A stretch of 64,000 bases of DNA from an uncultured Hyphomicrobiales bacterium (GCA_903828145.1 CAIKKY010000019.1:186001-250000); one strand, 5' to 3'. Positions 1-11,929 are shown, counted from the first letter of the stretch. Program-made: numbers and translations. The notes: generated by a model from the letters alone, not told the origin.

Positions 1-122
1 CGCAGCCAATCCACGGCGGCTTCCATGTCGCCATTGGTTTCGGCCAGCGCCTTCTTGCAATCCATCATGCCCACGCCGGTGAGGTCGCGGAGCTCTTTGA
101 CCTGTAGTGCAGTGACTGACAT
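1..122 (-). CDS. tsf: Elongation factor Ts, N-terminal part (truncated by window edge)
   Basis: The first 40 codons are present and read [16 protein letters not shown] followed by [20 protein letters not shown], the UBA-like N-terminal domain with the [12 protein letters not shown] motif typical of EF-Ts. EF-Ts is the cytoplasmic guanine-nucleotide exchange factor that recycles EF-Tu during translation elongation. It lies 72 bases downstream of rpsB on the same strand, the classic rpsB-tsf operon. The rest of the gene is outside the window. Confidence 0.93.
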   Translation of the reverse strand, partial: MSVTALQVKELRDLTGVGMMDCKKALAETNGDMEAAVDWL

Positions 123-194
123 TTGCTAATCGCTTTCCCGCGAGCCCCGGGATCGGAGCCCGCGCGTTGGAGAATAGGAGGGACGAAACGCCGA

Positions 195-950
195 TCAGGC
201 GTTCAGCGCGGGCTCGTCGAGGGCTTCAACCGAAGCGCCGAGATCAGAGCCACGGCCAGCGGCCGAGCGCGAAATCCCGTCGATGGCTGCCCGCGAGACG
301 AGAGCGCAATAGAGTTCAAGCGCGCGCGCCGCGTCGTCATTGCCCGGGATGGCATAATCGACCGTATCGGGATCGGAGTTCGAATCGACAATGGCGATCA
401 CCGGAATACCGAGACGACGGGCTTCCTTGATGGCGTTCGCTTCCTTGTTGGTGTCGATCACGAACAGCAGGTTAGGCAGGTTGCCCATGTCCTTGATGCC
501 GCCGAGGTCGAGTTCCAGCCGGTCGCGTTCGCGGCCAAGCAGCAGCAGTTCCTTCTTGGTGAGGCCAGCCTGGCCTTCCGAGAGCTTGCCTTCAAGTTCG
601 CGCAGGCGCGAAATCGAGTTGGAAATGGTCTGCCAGTTGGTCAGCGTGCCGCCGAGCCAACGCGAGTTGACGAAATACTGGGCGCACTGGCGCGCCGCCT
701 CGGCCACCACCGGCGCCGCCTGGCGCTTGGTGCCGACAAACAGCACACGGCCGCCATCGGCCACGGTGTCGGAGATGAGCTGCAGCGCGCGCTGCAGCGC
801 CGGCACGGTCTGGCTCAGGTCGAGGATATGGATATCGTTGCGCACGCCAAAGATGTGACGTTCCATCTTCGGGTTCCAGCGATGCTTCTGGTGGCCAAAG
901 TGGACACCAGCTTCAAGCAGCTGGCGCATGGAAAATTCGGGCAATGCCAT
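195..950 (-). CDS. rpsB: 30S ribosomal protein S2
   Basis: The 251-residue product starts [20 protein letters not shown] and keeps the S2 signatures [25 protein letters not shown] and the [11 protein letters not shown] block near residue 110. S2 is a late-assembling small-subunit protein bound between the head and body of the 30S particle. The length is normal for the family. The ATG at 950 has an AGGAGCC Shine-Dalgarno stretch 5-6 bases upstream. A leader of about 120 nt separates it from a probable promoter at 1076-1104, in keeping with the autogenous control of rpsB-tsf known in other bacteria. tsf follows in the same operon. Confidence 0.97.
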   Translation of the reverse strand: MALPEFSMRQLLEAGVHFGHQKHRWNPKMERHIFGVRNDIHILDLSQTVPALQRALQLISDTVADGGRVLFVGTKRQAAPVVAEAARQCAQYFVNSRWLGGTLTNWQTISNSISRLRELEGKLSEGQAGLTKKELLLLGRERDRLELDLGGIKDMGNLPNLLFVIDTNKEANAIKEARRLGIPVIAIVDSNSDPDTVDYAIPGNDDAARALELYCALVSRAAIDGISRSAAGRGSDLGASVEALDEPALNA

Positions 951-1069
951 TTTTCAGGCTCCTTTCCGGTTCTGCCGCCGCGGGGGAAAGTGAACGGTTA
1001 TCCCGTCACCGGATGGAGCGCCCTAAGGCCCTCATCCCCGCGTGTGAATTGCGCCCCACCACGGGACAC
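951..1069 (-). promoter_or_regulatory. Long rpsB 5' leader with repeated GGGCGCTC motif
   Basis: The predicted transcript has an untranslated leader of roughly 120 nt. Read on the minus strand, the block AGGGCGCTC occurs twice, once at the very start of the leader (just after the -10) and once about 55 nt later. Ribosomal protein S2 binds and represses its own mRNA leader in several bacterial groups. The visible repeat is a candidate structural element; the regulatory role is inference. Confidence 0.35.
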
Positions 1070-1075
1070 GAGCGC

Positions 1076-1104
1076 CCTATAGGCAGTTTCACCGGCTTTG
1101 TCCA
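1076..1104 (-). promoter_or_regulatory. Probable sigma-70 promoter of rpsB-tsf
   Basis: On the minus strand TGGACA (1104-1099) and TATAGG (1081-1076) are separated by exactly 17 bases, one and two mismatches from the sigma-70 consensus hexamers. It sits in the dnaE-rpsB gap (951-1127) and would start transcription near 1069. Confidence 0.6.
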
Positions 1105-1127
1105 GCGTAGCGCTCAGCCCGGCGGTC

Positions 1128-4598
<3,471 letters not shown>

Positions 4599-4659
4599 GG
4601 TGTTGTCCTAGCGGTTGGGAGCGCGCCAAACCAGTCCGGGTCAGCCGCTCGTCCACAAC

Positions 4660-4758
4660 TCACAAAAAACGTTGCGCCAGGTCCATCCAGGTGAACGCGG
4701 CAGCCGAAAAGCCGCAAAGCGTGGTGAAAGCGAAGAGATCCTTGACGAAGCTGAGCAT
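4660..4758 (-). CDS. 32-residue single-pass membrane peptide, SOS-controlled (SidA-like candidate)
   Basis: This is a short ORF of 32 codons plus TGA that begins MLSFVKDLFAFTTLCGFSAA and ends with FTWMDLAQRFL. It has a textbook Shine-Dalgarno (CGGAGGAC, 5 bases before the ATG at 4758). Residues about 8-24 form one hydrophobic helix, with K6/D7 before it and D26/R30 after it, so the product is probably an inner-membrane micro-protein. Two GTTC-N7-GTTC LexA boxes lie inside the promoter immediately upstream, and dnaE follows 61 bases downstream on the same strand. Caulobacter SidA, an SOS-induced 29-residue membrane inhibitor of FtsW, has the same size class, topology and regulation. Homology to SidA is inferred from these properties and not from an alignment. 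Confidence 0.7.
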   Translation of the reverse strand: MLSFVKDLFAFTTLCGFSAAAFTWMDLAQRFL

Positions 4759-4772
4759 TCCCGTCCTCCGTT

Positions 4773-4787
4773 GTTCCGCCTTCGTTC
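4773..4787 (-). promoter_or_regulatory. LexA (SOS) box 2, GTTC-N7-GTTC
   Basis: Plus-strand GTTCCGCCTTCGTTC is a perfect match to the alphaproteobacterial LexA consensus GTTC-N7-GTTC. It overlaps the last base of the predicted -10 element and the transcription start, a position where bound LexA would block initiation. Confidence 0.75.
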
Positions 4788-4815
4788 TTATATGTTCTCT
4801 TTCTGTTCCTGTCCA
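4787..4815 (-). promoter_or_regulatory. Sigma-70 promoter of the micro-ORF/dnaE transcript
   Basis: On the minus strand TGGACA (4815-4810) and TATAAG (4792-4787) are separated by 17 bases, each one mismatch from consensus. The transcription start would fall near 4780, giving a leader of about 22 nt before the 32-codon ORF. The spacer contains LexA box 1. Confidence 0.7.
4794..4808 (-). promoter_or_regulatory. LexA (SOS) box 1, GTTC-N7-GTTC
   Basis: Plus-strand GTTCTCTTTCTGTTC is a perfect GTTC-N7-GTTC match. It lies wholly inside the 17-base spacer between the -35 and -10 hexamers, the usual place for a LexA operator. Its centre is 21 bp from that of box 2, two helical turns, so two dimers could bind the same face. 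Confidence 0.8.
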
Positions 4816-4851
4816 CTGTCCCCGCGAAAAGCGTGAATCCTCTGTTAATAT

Positions 4852-5538
4852 CTACAGGGTGAGCGGCTCGACGCGGCCCTGCCGCAGCGTAACGATGCGG
4901 TTCGCCCGGCGCGCCAGATCGTGATTATGCGTGGCAATCAGGGCCGAGGCGCCCTCCTCGCGGATCAGGGTCTGCAGCGCCTCGAACACCCGATCGCTGG
5001 TGGCGGGGTCGAGATTGCCGGTTGGCTCGTCGGCGAGGATAATGCGGGGCCGGTTGGCGGCGGCGCGCGCAATGGCCACGCGCTGCTGTTCACCGCCTGA
5101 AAGCTCGCCGGGCCGATGCGTGGCGCGGTGCGCCACCCCCAGCACATCGAGCAGCTCCATGGCGCGCGCCAGCGCCCGCTTGGGATCGGCGCCGGCAATG
5201 AGCTGGGGCAGCACCACGTTTTCCGCCGCCGTGAATTCCGGCAGGAGGTGGTGGAACTGATAGACATACCCGATGGTATCGCGCCTGAGGAGCGTGCGGC
5301 CGCGCTCGCTCAGCGTGCTGGTCTTGAGCCCGGTGACTTCGACCTCGCCCGATTGCGGACGTTCGAGCAGGCCGCAAATGTGCAGCAGCGTGGATTTACC
5401 CGAGCCGGACGGGGCGACAATCGCCACCATTTCGCCCGAGCGCAGTTCGAGATCGGCCGCTTCGAGCACGCGCACTATGGTTTCGCCCCCGCCGAAATGG
5501 CGGTGCACGGCACTCAGCTTCAGGTGAACGTCACTCAT
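4852..5538 (-). CDS. lolD: Lipoprotein-releasing system ATP-binding protein LolD
   Basis: The 228-residue ABC ATPase begins [15 protein letters not shown]. It has Walker [10 protein letters not shown], a Q-loop, the signature [14 protein letters not shown], Walker [13 protein letters not shown] and the H-loop ATHNHDL. The combination [11 protein letters not shown] and ADEPTGNLD is typical of the LolD/MacB/FtsE group. With the adjacent permeases it powers release of lipoproteins from the inner membrane to LolA. The ATG at 5538 overlaps the upstream permease stop by 8 bases; a longer in-frame extension exists but would lie inside the permease gene. It is the last gene of proS-lolC-lolE-lolD. 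Confidence 0.92.
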   Translation of the reverse strand: MSDVHLKLSAVHRHFGGGETIVRVLEAADLELRSGEMVAIVAPSGSGKSTLLHICGLLERPQSGEVEVTGLKTSTLSERGRTLLRRDTIGYVYQFHHLLPEFTAAENVVLPQLIAGADPKRALARAMELLDVLGVAHRATHRPGELSGGEQQRVAIARAAANRPRIILADEPTGNLDPATSDRVFEALQTLIREEGASALIATHNHDLARRANRIVTLRQGRVEPLTL

Positions 5539-6874
5539 ATCGCAAGGCCTCAACCGGGTCATATTGCGCCGCGCGCCAGGCCGGATAGAGCGTGGCGAGG
5601 AAGCTGAGCGTGAGCGCAACGCCCACAATGGTCAGCACCTCGTTCAAATCAGTCCGGCTCGGCAGCGACGAGAGATAGAAAATTTCAGGCGGGAAGATCG
5701 TCACTCCCAGAAGGCTGGAGAGGAAGGCCCGGATTGGTTCGGCATTGGCCGCGAGAAGAAGCCCGATGCCGAGCCCCAGCAGCGTGCCGCCCACACCTAT
5801 GGCGAGGCCCGCGAGCGCAAAAATCCGCATGATCGCCCCGCGCGTCGCCCCCATGGAGCGCAGCACGGCAATATCTGTGCCCTTGTCCTTCACCAGCATG
5901 ATGAGGCTCGAAATGATGTTGAAGGCCGCAACCACCACAATGAGCGAGAGGATGACGAACATCACCGAGCCCTGGCTCTTCAGCGCCTCGAAAAACGTCT
6001 CGTGCTGCTGCTGCCAGTCGGACAGCACCAGTGGCCGGGTGAGCGCCAGCGTAATCGCATCGCGCATGGGGCCGATGGCGTTGGGATCGGTAATGAAGAT
6101 CTCGAGCGCCGTGGCACGATAGAGCCGGTCATAGGCCGCTTCTTTCACCTCGAGGTCGGCATCGGCCGGGGGCGGCTCAACGCCCGCCTTCAGTTGCCGG
6201 TCAAAGAGGTTGAAATAGTCCTGCGCCGGCTTCAGCGGCAAAAAGACATAGAACCCGTCAAACTCGGTCATGCCGAGATCAAACACCGCCGTGACCTTGA
6301 AGCTGCGGATCTGCGGGGTCTTGCCGGTCGGGGTTTCCTGGCCGTTGGGCGAGAGGAGCGTGACCGGATCGCCGACACCGAGCTTCAGCTTTTCGGCGAG
6401 ACGGCGCCCGATGGCAGCGCCATTGGTCTCGTCCCACCCGGTCCAGCTCCCCGCAACGACACCCTTGTCAAGGAGCGCCAGCTTGGCGATGGACGCGGCA
6501 CTCAGCCCGCGCACCACAACGCCGGTCGATTGACTTTTCGGGCCCGAGGCCAGCGCTTGGCCCTCGGCATAGGGAATGGCGGCAATCACGCCGGGCACGC
6601 CCGCAATCTCGTTGGCGGCCTGGTCGTAATCGGTGAACTGCGATTCAATGGGATAGGCCGCAAAATGGCCGTTGAGGCCCAAAAGCTTGCTGACGATTTC
6701 GGCATTGAAGCCGTTCATCACCGAGGTCACGACGATCAGCGCCGCTACGCCCAGAGCAATCCCGCTGAGGGTGAGCCCGGTAATCACCGAGACAAAGCGG
6801 TCGGTGCGGCGCGACATGAGATAGCGCCCGGCGAGCAGGAATTCGAACCGCGAAAATGCCCCCCCGCCCCTCAT
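5531..6874 (-). CDS. lolE: Lipoprotein-releasing ABC transporter permease (second LolC/LolE copy)
   Basis: The 447-residue product has the LolC/E layout: [21 protein letters not shown] at the N-terminus, one membrane helix with [10 protein letters not shown], a large periplasmic domain, then three C-terminal helices of an FtsX-like domain, including [20 protein letters not shown] and the [13 protein letters not shown] coupling motif. It starts with an ATGA overlap on the preceding paralogue (6871-8220) and overlaps lolD by 8 bases. The two permeases share most of these motifs and are clearly paralogues. The C/E names follow gene order only. Many alphaproteobacteria carry one such permease at this locus. 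Confidence 0.9.
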   Translation of the reverse strand: MRGGGAFSRFEFLLAGRYLMSRRTDRFVSVITGLTLSGIALGVAALIVVTSVMNGFNAEIVSKLLGLNGHFAAYPIESQFTDYDQAANEIAGVPGVIAAIPYAEGQALASGPKSQSTGVVVRGLSAASIAKLALLDKGVVAGSWTGWDETNGAAIGRRLAEKLKLGVGDPVTLLSPNGQETPTGKTPQIRSFKVTAVFDLGMTEFDGFYVFLPLKPAQDYFNLFDRQLKAGVEPPPADADLEVKEAAYDRLYRATALEIFITDPNAIGPMRDAITLALTRPLVLSDWQQQHETFFEALKSQGSVMFVILSLIVVVAAFNIISSLIMLVKDKGTDIAVLRSMGATRGAIMRIFALAGLAIGVGGTLLGLGIGLLLAANAEPIRAFLSSLLGVTIFPPEIFYLSSLPSRTDLNEVLTIVGVALTLSFLATLYPAWRAAQYDPVEALRYE

Positions 6875-8220
6875 CGACCGAGCCCCTTGATCGGATCGAG
6901 CCGCGCCGCCCGCCAGGCGGGATAAAGCGTGGCCAAAAATGTGAGGCTCAGCGAGACGAGCACCACGGTTGCGACCTCGCCCAGGTCCACCTGCGACGGC
7001 AAGGCGTTGAGGCGGAAGAGTTCGGGCGGAAAGATCGAGATGCTGAAGGTCTGTTCAATGAAGGCGCGGAGCGTTTCGGCGTTTTCTGCAATCAGCAGGC
7101 CGAGGCCGAGCCCGAGGATTGTGCCCAAAAAGCCGACGGCAAAGCCGGTCATGGCAAAGATGCGCAAGATGCTCCCGGCCGTTGCACCCATGGTGCGCAA
7201 AATCGCGATGTCCTGCCCCTTGTCCTTCACCAGCATCACGAGGCTGGCGATAATGTTGAAGGCGGCAACGAGGATGATGAGCGACAGGATGACGAACATC
7301 ACCACGCGCTCAACCTGCAGCGCGGAGAAATAGGTGGCGTTCTTCACCTGCCAATCGAGCAGGTTGAAGGGCCGCGGCAGGGCCGCTTCCAGCTTGGGGC
7401 GGAGCGCAAGGACGGCATCGGGATCGTCAGCAAACACTTCAACGCCGCTCGCTAGATAGGCGCGCTCATAGGCGGCGTCGATTTCGGCGTCACTGGCCAT
7501 GACGCCGGGCATCTTGGCGCCGGGCTTCAGCCGGTCGGTATAGAGCTTGAAATAGACCTGCGCCGACTGGAGCGGCATGAAGAGATAAAAGCCGTCAAAC
7601 TCGGGCATGCCGAGGTTGAAAATGGCCGACACCGGATAGCTGCGCACCGCGGGCGTCATGCCGAACGGCGTCAGCGTCCCTTCGGGGTTCACGATGGTGA
7701 TGGGGTCGCCAATGGTGACGCCCAGTTTTTCCGCCAGCCGCGCGCCGATGGCGACGCCCTGCGACTGGTCCCACTGGTCCCAGCCCCCCAGCATCAGGCC
7801 GACATTGAGCGCGTCGAGTTTCTGGATCGAGGACGCATCAATGCCATGCACCATGATGCCGGCAGAATCGTAATTGCCCGACGCGAGCGCCTGCCCTTCG
7901 ACATAGGGAATGGCGTAGCGCACGCCCTCAACGCCCTCAAGGCGCGTGACGATTTCGGCATAGTCCTCGAAGGGCTTGGCATTGGTCAGCTCAACATGAC
8001 CATTGAGTCCCAGGATCTTGCCCAGCAGTTCGGCTCGGAAGCCATTCATGACGCTGAGCACGACGATGAGCGTCGCAACCCCGAGCGCCACGCCCACGAG
8101 AGTCAGGATGGCGATGACCGAGGCGAATTTCTCCTGTCGCCGTGCGCGCAGATAGCGCCCGGCGATCAGCCATTCGACCCGTGAAAACGGTCCGGTGGGA
8201 CGCGCCTCGGCTTGGGTCAC
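6871..8220 (-). CDS. lolC: Lipoprotein-releasing ABC transporter permease (first LolC/LolE copy)
   Basis: The 449-residue product begins [19 protein letters not shown]. It shares with the next gene the motifs [11 protein letters not shown] near the first helix, LGLNGH, the periplasmic [14 protein letters not shown] segment, [20 protein letters not shown] and [14 protein letters not shown]. It would form, with its paralogue and LolD, the inner-membrane complex that extracts outer-membrane lipoproteins. The start is a GTG that overlaps the proS stop (GTGA), which indicates translational coupling. The C-terminal tail after the last helix, DPIKGLGR, differs from the DPVEALRYE end of the second copy. 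Confidence 0.9.
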   Translation of the reverse strand: MTQAEARPTGPFSRVEWLIAGRYLRARRQEKFASVIAILTLVGVALGVATLIVVLSVMNGFRAELLGKILGLNGHVELTNAKPFEDYAEIVTRLEGVEGVRYAIPYVEGQALASGNYDSAGIMVHGIDASSIQKLDALNVGLMLGGWDQWDQSQGVAIGARLAEKLGVTIGDPITIVNPEGTLTPFGMTPAVRSYPVSAIFNLGMPEFDGFYLFMPLQSAQVYFKLYTDRLKPGAKMPGVMASDAEIDAAYERAYLASGVEVFADDPDAVLALRPKLEAALPRPFNLLDWQVKNATYFSALQVERVVMFVILSLIILVAAFNIIASLVMLVKDKGQDIAILRTMGATAGSILRIFAMTGFAVGFLGTILGLGLGLLIAENAETLRAFIEQTFSISIFPPELFRLNALPSQVDLGEVATVVLVSLSLTFLATLYPAWRAARLDPIKGLGR

Positions 8221-9566
8221 AGGCTGTCCCGACGATTGGGGACGATCAGCGATTTGACCCGGCCCACGGCTTCCTCGATGGAGAGCGTTTCGCGCTCGCC
8301 GGATTGGCGGTGCTTGATCTCGACCGTGCCATCCTTGAGGCCGCGCGGCCCCACGATGACCTGGTAGGGCACGCCGATGAGATCGGCCGCCGCGAACTTG
8401 CCGCCCGCCCCCTGATCGCGATCATCATAGAGCGCATCGATCCCCTCGCCGAGAAAATCGGCATAGAGCCGCTCGGCGGCCGCATCGCTTCCGGCGTCGC
8501 CGACCTTCAGGTTGATGACCACAGCCTCAAACGGCGCGACGGATACGGGCCAGGCGATGCCATTCTCGTCGTGGAAGGCCTCGATGATACCGGCAACGAG
8601 GCGGCTCGGGCCAATGCCATAGCTGCCCATGTGCACATCGGTTTCCTTGCCGTCGGCACCGGTGACGCTCGCGCCCATGGGCTTTGAGTATTTGGTGCCG
8701 AAATAGAAAATATGGCCGACTTCGATGCCGCGCGCCGATACGCGCTTGTCTTCGGGCACGGCGGCTTCATAGGCGGCCGCATCCACCATGTCCTCAGTAG
8801 CCGCATAGAGCGACGTCCAATCCTCGAAGATCGGGGTCAGGTCGGCGCGGAAATCCGTCTCAAGCGGCGGAATGGGCTTATCGAGAATGTCGCGGTGGCA
8901 GAACACCTGGCTCTCGCCGGTTTCGGCGAGAATGATGAATTCATGGCTGAGGTTGCCGCCAATCGGGCCGGTGTCGGCGCGCATCGGAATGGCGGTCAGA
9001 CCCATGCGGTAAAAGGTGCGCAGGTAGGCGACGAACATGCGGTGATAGGCATCCACCGCCGATTTTTCATCGAGATCGAAGGAATAGGCGTCCTTCATCA
9101 GGAATTCGCGGCTGCGCATGGTGCCAAAGCGCGGGCGCACCTCATCGCGGAACTTCCACTGGATGTGGTAGAGATTGAGCGGCAGATCCTTGTACGATTT
9201 CACATAGGTGCGAAAAACGTCGGTGATCATTTCCTCATTGGTCGGACCATAGAGCAGGTCGCGCTCGTGCCTATCCTTGATGCGCAGCATTTCCTTGCCA
9301 TAGGCATCATAGCGGCCGCTTTCGCGCCACAGATCAGCCGATTGCAGGGTGGGCATCAGCAGCTGGATGGCGCCAGAGCGGTTCTGTTCTTCCTCGATGA
9401 TGCGGGTCAGCTTGTTCAGCACCTTGAGCCCCAGCGGCAACCAGGTGTAGCTGCCAGCGCCCTGCTGCTTGATCATGCCCGCGCGCAGCATCAGCTGGTG
9501 CGAAATGATCTCGGCTTCCTTCGGCGTCTCCTTGAGCAGCGGCAGAAAGTAACGGCTGAGACGCAT
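8217..9566 (-). CDS. proS: Prolyl-tRNA synthetase (compact form)
   Basis: The 449-residue class II synthetase begins [20 protein letters not shown]. Motif 2 region [21 protein letters not shown], the [15 protein letters not shown] segment and the C-terminal anticodon-binding domain ([16 protein letters not shown]) are intact. It charges tRNA-Pro. At about 450 residues it lacks the roughly 180-residue INS editing insertion found between motifs 2 and 3 of E. coli ProRS, which is usual for alphaproteobacteria. The chosen ATG has GAGGA about 6 bases upstream; an in-frame extension to 9752 looks untranslated. It leads the proS-lolC-lolE-lolD operon. Confidence 0.95.
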   Translation of the reverse strand: MRLSRYFLPLLKETPKEAEIISHQLMLRAGMIKQQGAGSYTWLPLGLKVLNKLTRIIEEEQNRSGAIQLLMPTLQSADLWRESGRYDAYGKEMLRIKDRHERDLLYGPTNEEMITDVFRTYVKSYKDLPLNLYHIQWKFRDEVRPRFGTMRSREFLMKDAYSFDLDEKSAVDAYHRMFVAYLRTFYRMGLTAIPMRADTGPIGGNLSHEFIILAETGESQVFCHRDILDKPIPPLETDFRADLTPIFEDWTSLYAATEDMVDAAAYEAAVPEDKRVSARGIEVGHIFYFGTKYSKPMGASVTGADGKETDVHMGSYGIGPSRLVAGIIEAFHDENGIAWPVSVAPFEAVVINLKVGDAGSDAAAERLYADFLGEGIDALYDDRDQGAGGKFAAADLIGVPYQVIVGPRGLKDGTVEIKHRQSGERETLSIEEAVGRVKSLIVPNRRDSL

Positions 9567-9743
9567 GGAGTCCTCGTGGGCCTGAAGGGGATTCGGATCA
9601 GTGGATATAGCGGCTTTTGCGCCGGTTTGAAAACCGCCTAGCGCCGCCCAAATGGGAGGCAAGCGCGCGTTTCCGCCGCCGGAGGGTGCCCCTATCCAAA
9701 AGTTGCACTTGACCGGTTCAATACCGATGGAAAACACGCAATT

Positions 9744-9936
9744 TTGAGGCAAAAATCCTCTTGGCAGAGGTCTGCTTCATTGCTACCACTGTGCGGCATA
9801 AGAACACAGGTGGCAGTCAGCCGCCGGACGCCGACAACGTCAAGGGAGGAGCGTTGGCCGCCGCTTTCGAGCGTGCCTAAGACCAACGATTGTCGAGCAA
9901 ACTTATACGGCAGGGCCCTGGTGCCCTGCTTTTTTA
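9744..9936 (+). ncRNA. Candidate small RNA or leader transcript ending in an intrinsic terminator
   Basis: A canonical plus-strand terminator closes this stretch, yet both flanking genes run on the minus strand, so something here is probably transcribed on plus. The stretch holds a strong Shine-Dalgarno-like GGGAGGAG at about 9843-9850, followed by a TTG and eight codons ending in TAA (MAAAFERA). No clear promoter could be fixed; TTGGCA near 9764 is one -35 option. The 5' end given is arbitrary. Confidence 0.3.
9910..9935 (+). terminator. Rho-independent terminator
   Basis: The stem GCAGGGC/GCCCTGC (7 bp, all paired) with loop CCTGGT is followed by six T residues on the plus strand. On the minus strand no T-run follows, so the orientation is plus. 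Confidence 0.75.
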
Positions 9937-9953
9937 TTGATCCTCAGCCCGTG

Positions 9954-9979
9954 ATCATCGGGCTTTAAAGCCCGATGAT
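9954..9979. repeat. Perfect 26-base palindrome
   Basis: Both halves read ATCATCGGGCTTT 5' to 3' on opposite strands, with no spacer. It lies 17 bases beyond the stop of the DUF1467 gene and may end the rnj transcript, although no T-run follows on the minus strand. The overlapping hairpin AGCCCG/CGGGCT on plus is followed by TTT. Confidence 0.6.
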
Positions 9980-9996
9980 AACAGCGCGTGATCGCC

Positions 9997-10245
9997 TCAG
10001 CTCCAGTATTGGCGGAGGAACGGGTTGCCCAATCCCCACAGCAGCAGACCGGTGAGAACCAGCGACAGGGCCGTGGTGATGAGAATGGCGCGCCCGAACC
10101 GGTAAGACCGCACCGGCGCCCCCCTATCGGTCCCAACCTGCCATTCGCCCTCGTCAATCTGCGTGCGCATGTTGAAAGGCAGCACCACAAACAGGCAGAG
10201 CCACCAGACAATGAAATAGATCGCGATATAGGTCCCAATCGACAT
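9997..10245 (-). CDS. DUF1467 family small membrane protein
   Basis: The 82-residue product begins MSIGTYIAIYFIVWWLCLFV and has two predicted membrane helices (about residues 4-24 and 52-74) separated by a polar stretch, LPFNMRTQIDEGEWQVGTDRGAP, that is characteristic of the DUF1467 family. Function is unknown. The gene sits 2 bases downstream of rnj and is probably co-transcribed. In related genomes it sits between rnj or mce and proS. The ATG at 10245 was chosen because the longer in-frame start overlaps rnj. Confidence 0.8.
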   Translation of the reverse strand: MSIGTYIAIYFIVWWLCLFVVLPFNMRTQIDEGEWQVGTDRGAPVRSYRFGRAILITTALSLVLTGLLLWGLGNPFLRQYWS

Positions 10246-10247
10246 GG

Positions 10248-11927
10248 CTACACCCTGTGAACAAAGATGGCGACATTGGGCTTGCGGCCCCAATAGGCGG
10301 TGACCTCACCGCGCAACGCCCGATGCAGCGCGTTTTCGATGAGTTCAGGATCGCTGCGGCGCTTGGCGGGAATGGATTTCAGCGTGCCGGTGACGATATT
10401 GCGCACCAGTTTTTCGAGCGTGAGCCCGTCTTCTTCCACCGCCGGCAGTCCATCAACGGCGACTTCGGGCCCGGCCAGCACCTGCCCGGATGAATTGACC
10501 ACGAGGCTGACCCCGATATGGCCGCCAAACCCGAGGCGGCGACGGCCCTTCACGCCACTTTCATCGGGCGAACAGAGAATATTGCCATCGAGGTAGAGGA
10601 CGCCGGTGCGCACTTCGCCAGGAAACAGCGTCGGGGTGGGCGAAAGCCGCGCCAGATCGCCGTTGCGGGCGTGGAGCACTTCGGGAATGCCCATTTCGCG
10701 GCCCAGTTTGGCATGGGCTTCAAGGTGCAGGGCTTCGCCGTGCACCGGGATCAGCACATCGGGCTTCACAAGGCCGTAGAGCGTGCGCAGCTCATCGCGG
10801 CGCGGGTGGCCGCTGGCATGCACCACACCATCATCGCGGGTGATGATTTCAATACCCCGGTCGACGAGCTGGTTCTGGATATCGATCACGGCCCGCTCAT
10901 TGCCCGGAATGGCCCAGGAAGAGAAAATCACCCGATCCCCGGCATTCAGCGTGATTTCGGGGTGCTCTTCGCGTGCCACGCGCGACATGGCCGCGCGGGT
11001 TTCGCCCTGGCTGCCGGTGAGCAGCAGCAGCACCTTGGCGCGCGGCAGATCGCGATAGGCAAAATGATCGAGGAAGGGCGGCACGCCTTCGAGCATGCCC
11101 AGCTCGCGTGCGATAGTGGAAATCCGGTGCAGGGCCCGGCCCGACATTACCACTTGGCGCCCGGCCTTGGCGGCAGCCCGCGCCACCGAAATCACCCGGC
11201 CAACATTCGAGGCAAAGGTGGTGACAGCCACGCGGTGCGGCGCTTCGGCGATCAACCGTTCGAGGCTGGCTCCGACTTCGGCCTCCGAGGGGCTAGTCCC
11301 CTCTTTCAGGGCATTGGTCGAATCGCACACGAGCGCGAGGGGGCTCGAGCGGTCGCGGCCGATCTCTTCGAGGCGTGCAACATCGGTGGGCGGCGAGCCG
11401 ACCGGGTGCGGGTCGAGCTTCCAGTCACCGGTATGCAGCACGCGTCCGGCTGAGGTTGTAATCAGCAGCGCGCAGCTTTCGGGGATCGAGTGCGCGACAT
11501 TGATCGGCTCGATGGTGAACGGCCCGAGCGTAAACGGGTCGCCTGGCGCCATCAGGCGCACGTCCACCGTTTCGGCAATACCTTCGCCAATCCGCTTGGC
11601 ACTGAGCATGGCCGCGGTAAAGGGCGTGGCGTAAACCGGCCTGTCGAACGCGGGCCACAGATCGAGCACCGCGCCATAATGGTCTTCATGGCTATGGGTG
11701 AGGATGAGGCCCAGCACGTTTTCGGCATTGTCTTCAAGAAACGCCGGATCGGGCAGGATCAATTCGATACCGGGCTCTTCGGGGCCCCCGAAGGTCACGC
11801 CGCAATCGACAACAATCCATTTGCGGTGGGTCGACGGACCAAAGCCGTAAGCGGCCATGTTCATGCCAATTTCGCCCACGCCGCCAAGCGGCACGAACAC
11901 CAGTTCATCGGGCCGGGTTTTCGACAT
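10248..11927 (-). CDS. rnj: Ribonuclease J
   Basis: The 559-residue metallo-beta-lactamase fold RNase has the zinc motif HSHEDH at residues 78-83, the DCGVTFGGPE segment, the beta-CASP domain (GSQGETRAAMSRVA, SSWAIPGNE, HASGHPRRDEL) and the PVHGEALHLEAHAKL motif. RNase J processes and degrades RNA with 5'-exo and endonuclease activity. The start has AAGGAG 7 bases upstream. It lies immediately after birA and before the DUF1467 gene. The methylmalonyl-CoA epimerase gene often found after rnj in related genomes is absent here. Confidence 0.95.
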   Translation of the reverse strand: MSKTRPDELVFVPLGGVGEIGMNMAAYGFGPSTHRKWIVVDCGVTFGGPEEPGIELILPDPAFLEDNAENVLGLILTHSHEDHYGAVLDLWPAFDRPVYATPFTAAMLSAKRIGEGIAETVDVRLMAPGDPFTLGPFTIEPINVAHSIPESCALLITTSAGRVLHTGDWKLDPHPVGSPPTDVARLEEIGRDRSSPLALVCDSTNALKEGTSPSEAEVGASLERLIAEAPHRVAVTTFASNVGRVISVARAAAKAGRQVVMSGRALHRISTIARELGMLEGVPPFLDHFAYRDLPRAKVLLLLTGSQGETRAAMSRVAREEHPEITLNAGDRVIFSSWAIPGNERAVIDIQNQLVDRGIEIITRDDGVVHASGHPRRDELRTLYGLVKPDVLIPVHGEALHLEAHAKLGREMGIPEVLHARNGDLARLSPTPTLFPGEVRTGVLYLDGNILCSPDESGVKGRRRLGFGGHIGVSLVVNSSGQVLAGPEVAVDGLPAVEEDGLTLEKLVRNIVTGTLKSIPAKRRSDPELIENALHRALRGEVTAYWGRKPNVAIFVHRV

Positions 11928-11929
11928 AA

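Larger units (their letters stand above)
9567..9996. other. 430-base intergenic gap between DUF1467 gene and proS
   Basis: No convincing protein gene is seen. The gap holds the proS promoter region (minus strand; TTGAAC and TGGATA spaced by 17 near 9697-9725 is a weak candidate), a plus-strand intrinsic terminator at 9910-9935, and a perfect 26-base palindrome at 9954-9979. Confidence 0.6.

Noticed and set aside
9744-9968. 74-codon plus ORF upstream of DUF1467
   Set aside because: Its frame passes through the intrinsic terminator and shows no conserved pattern.
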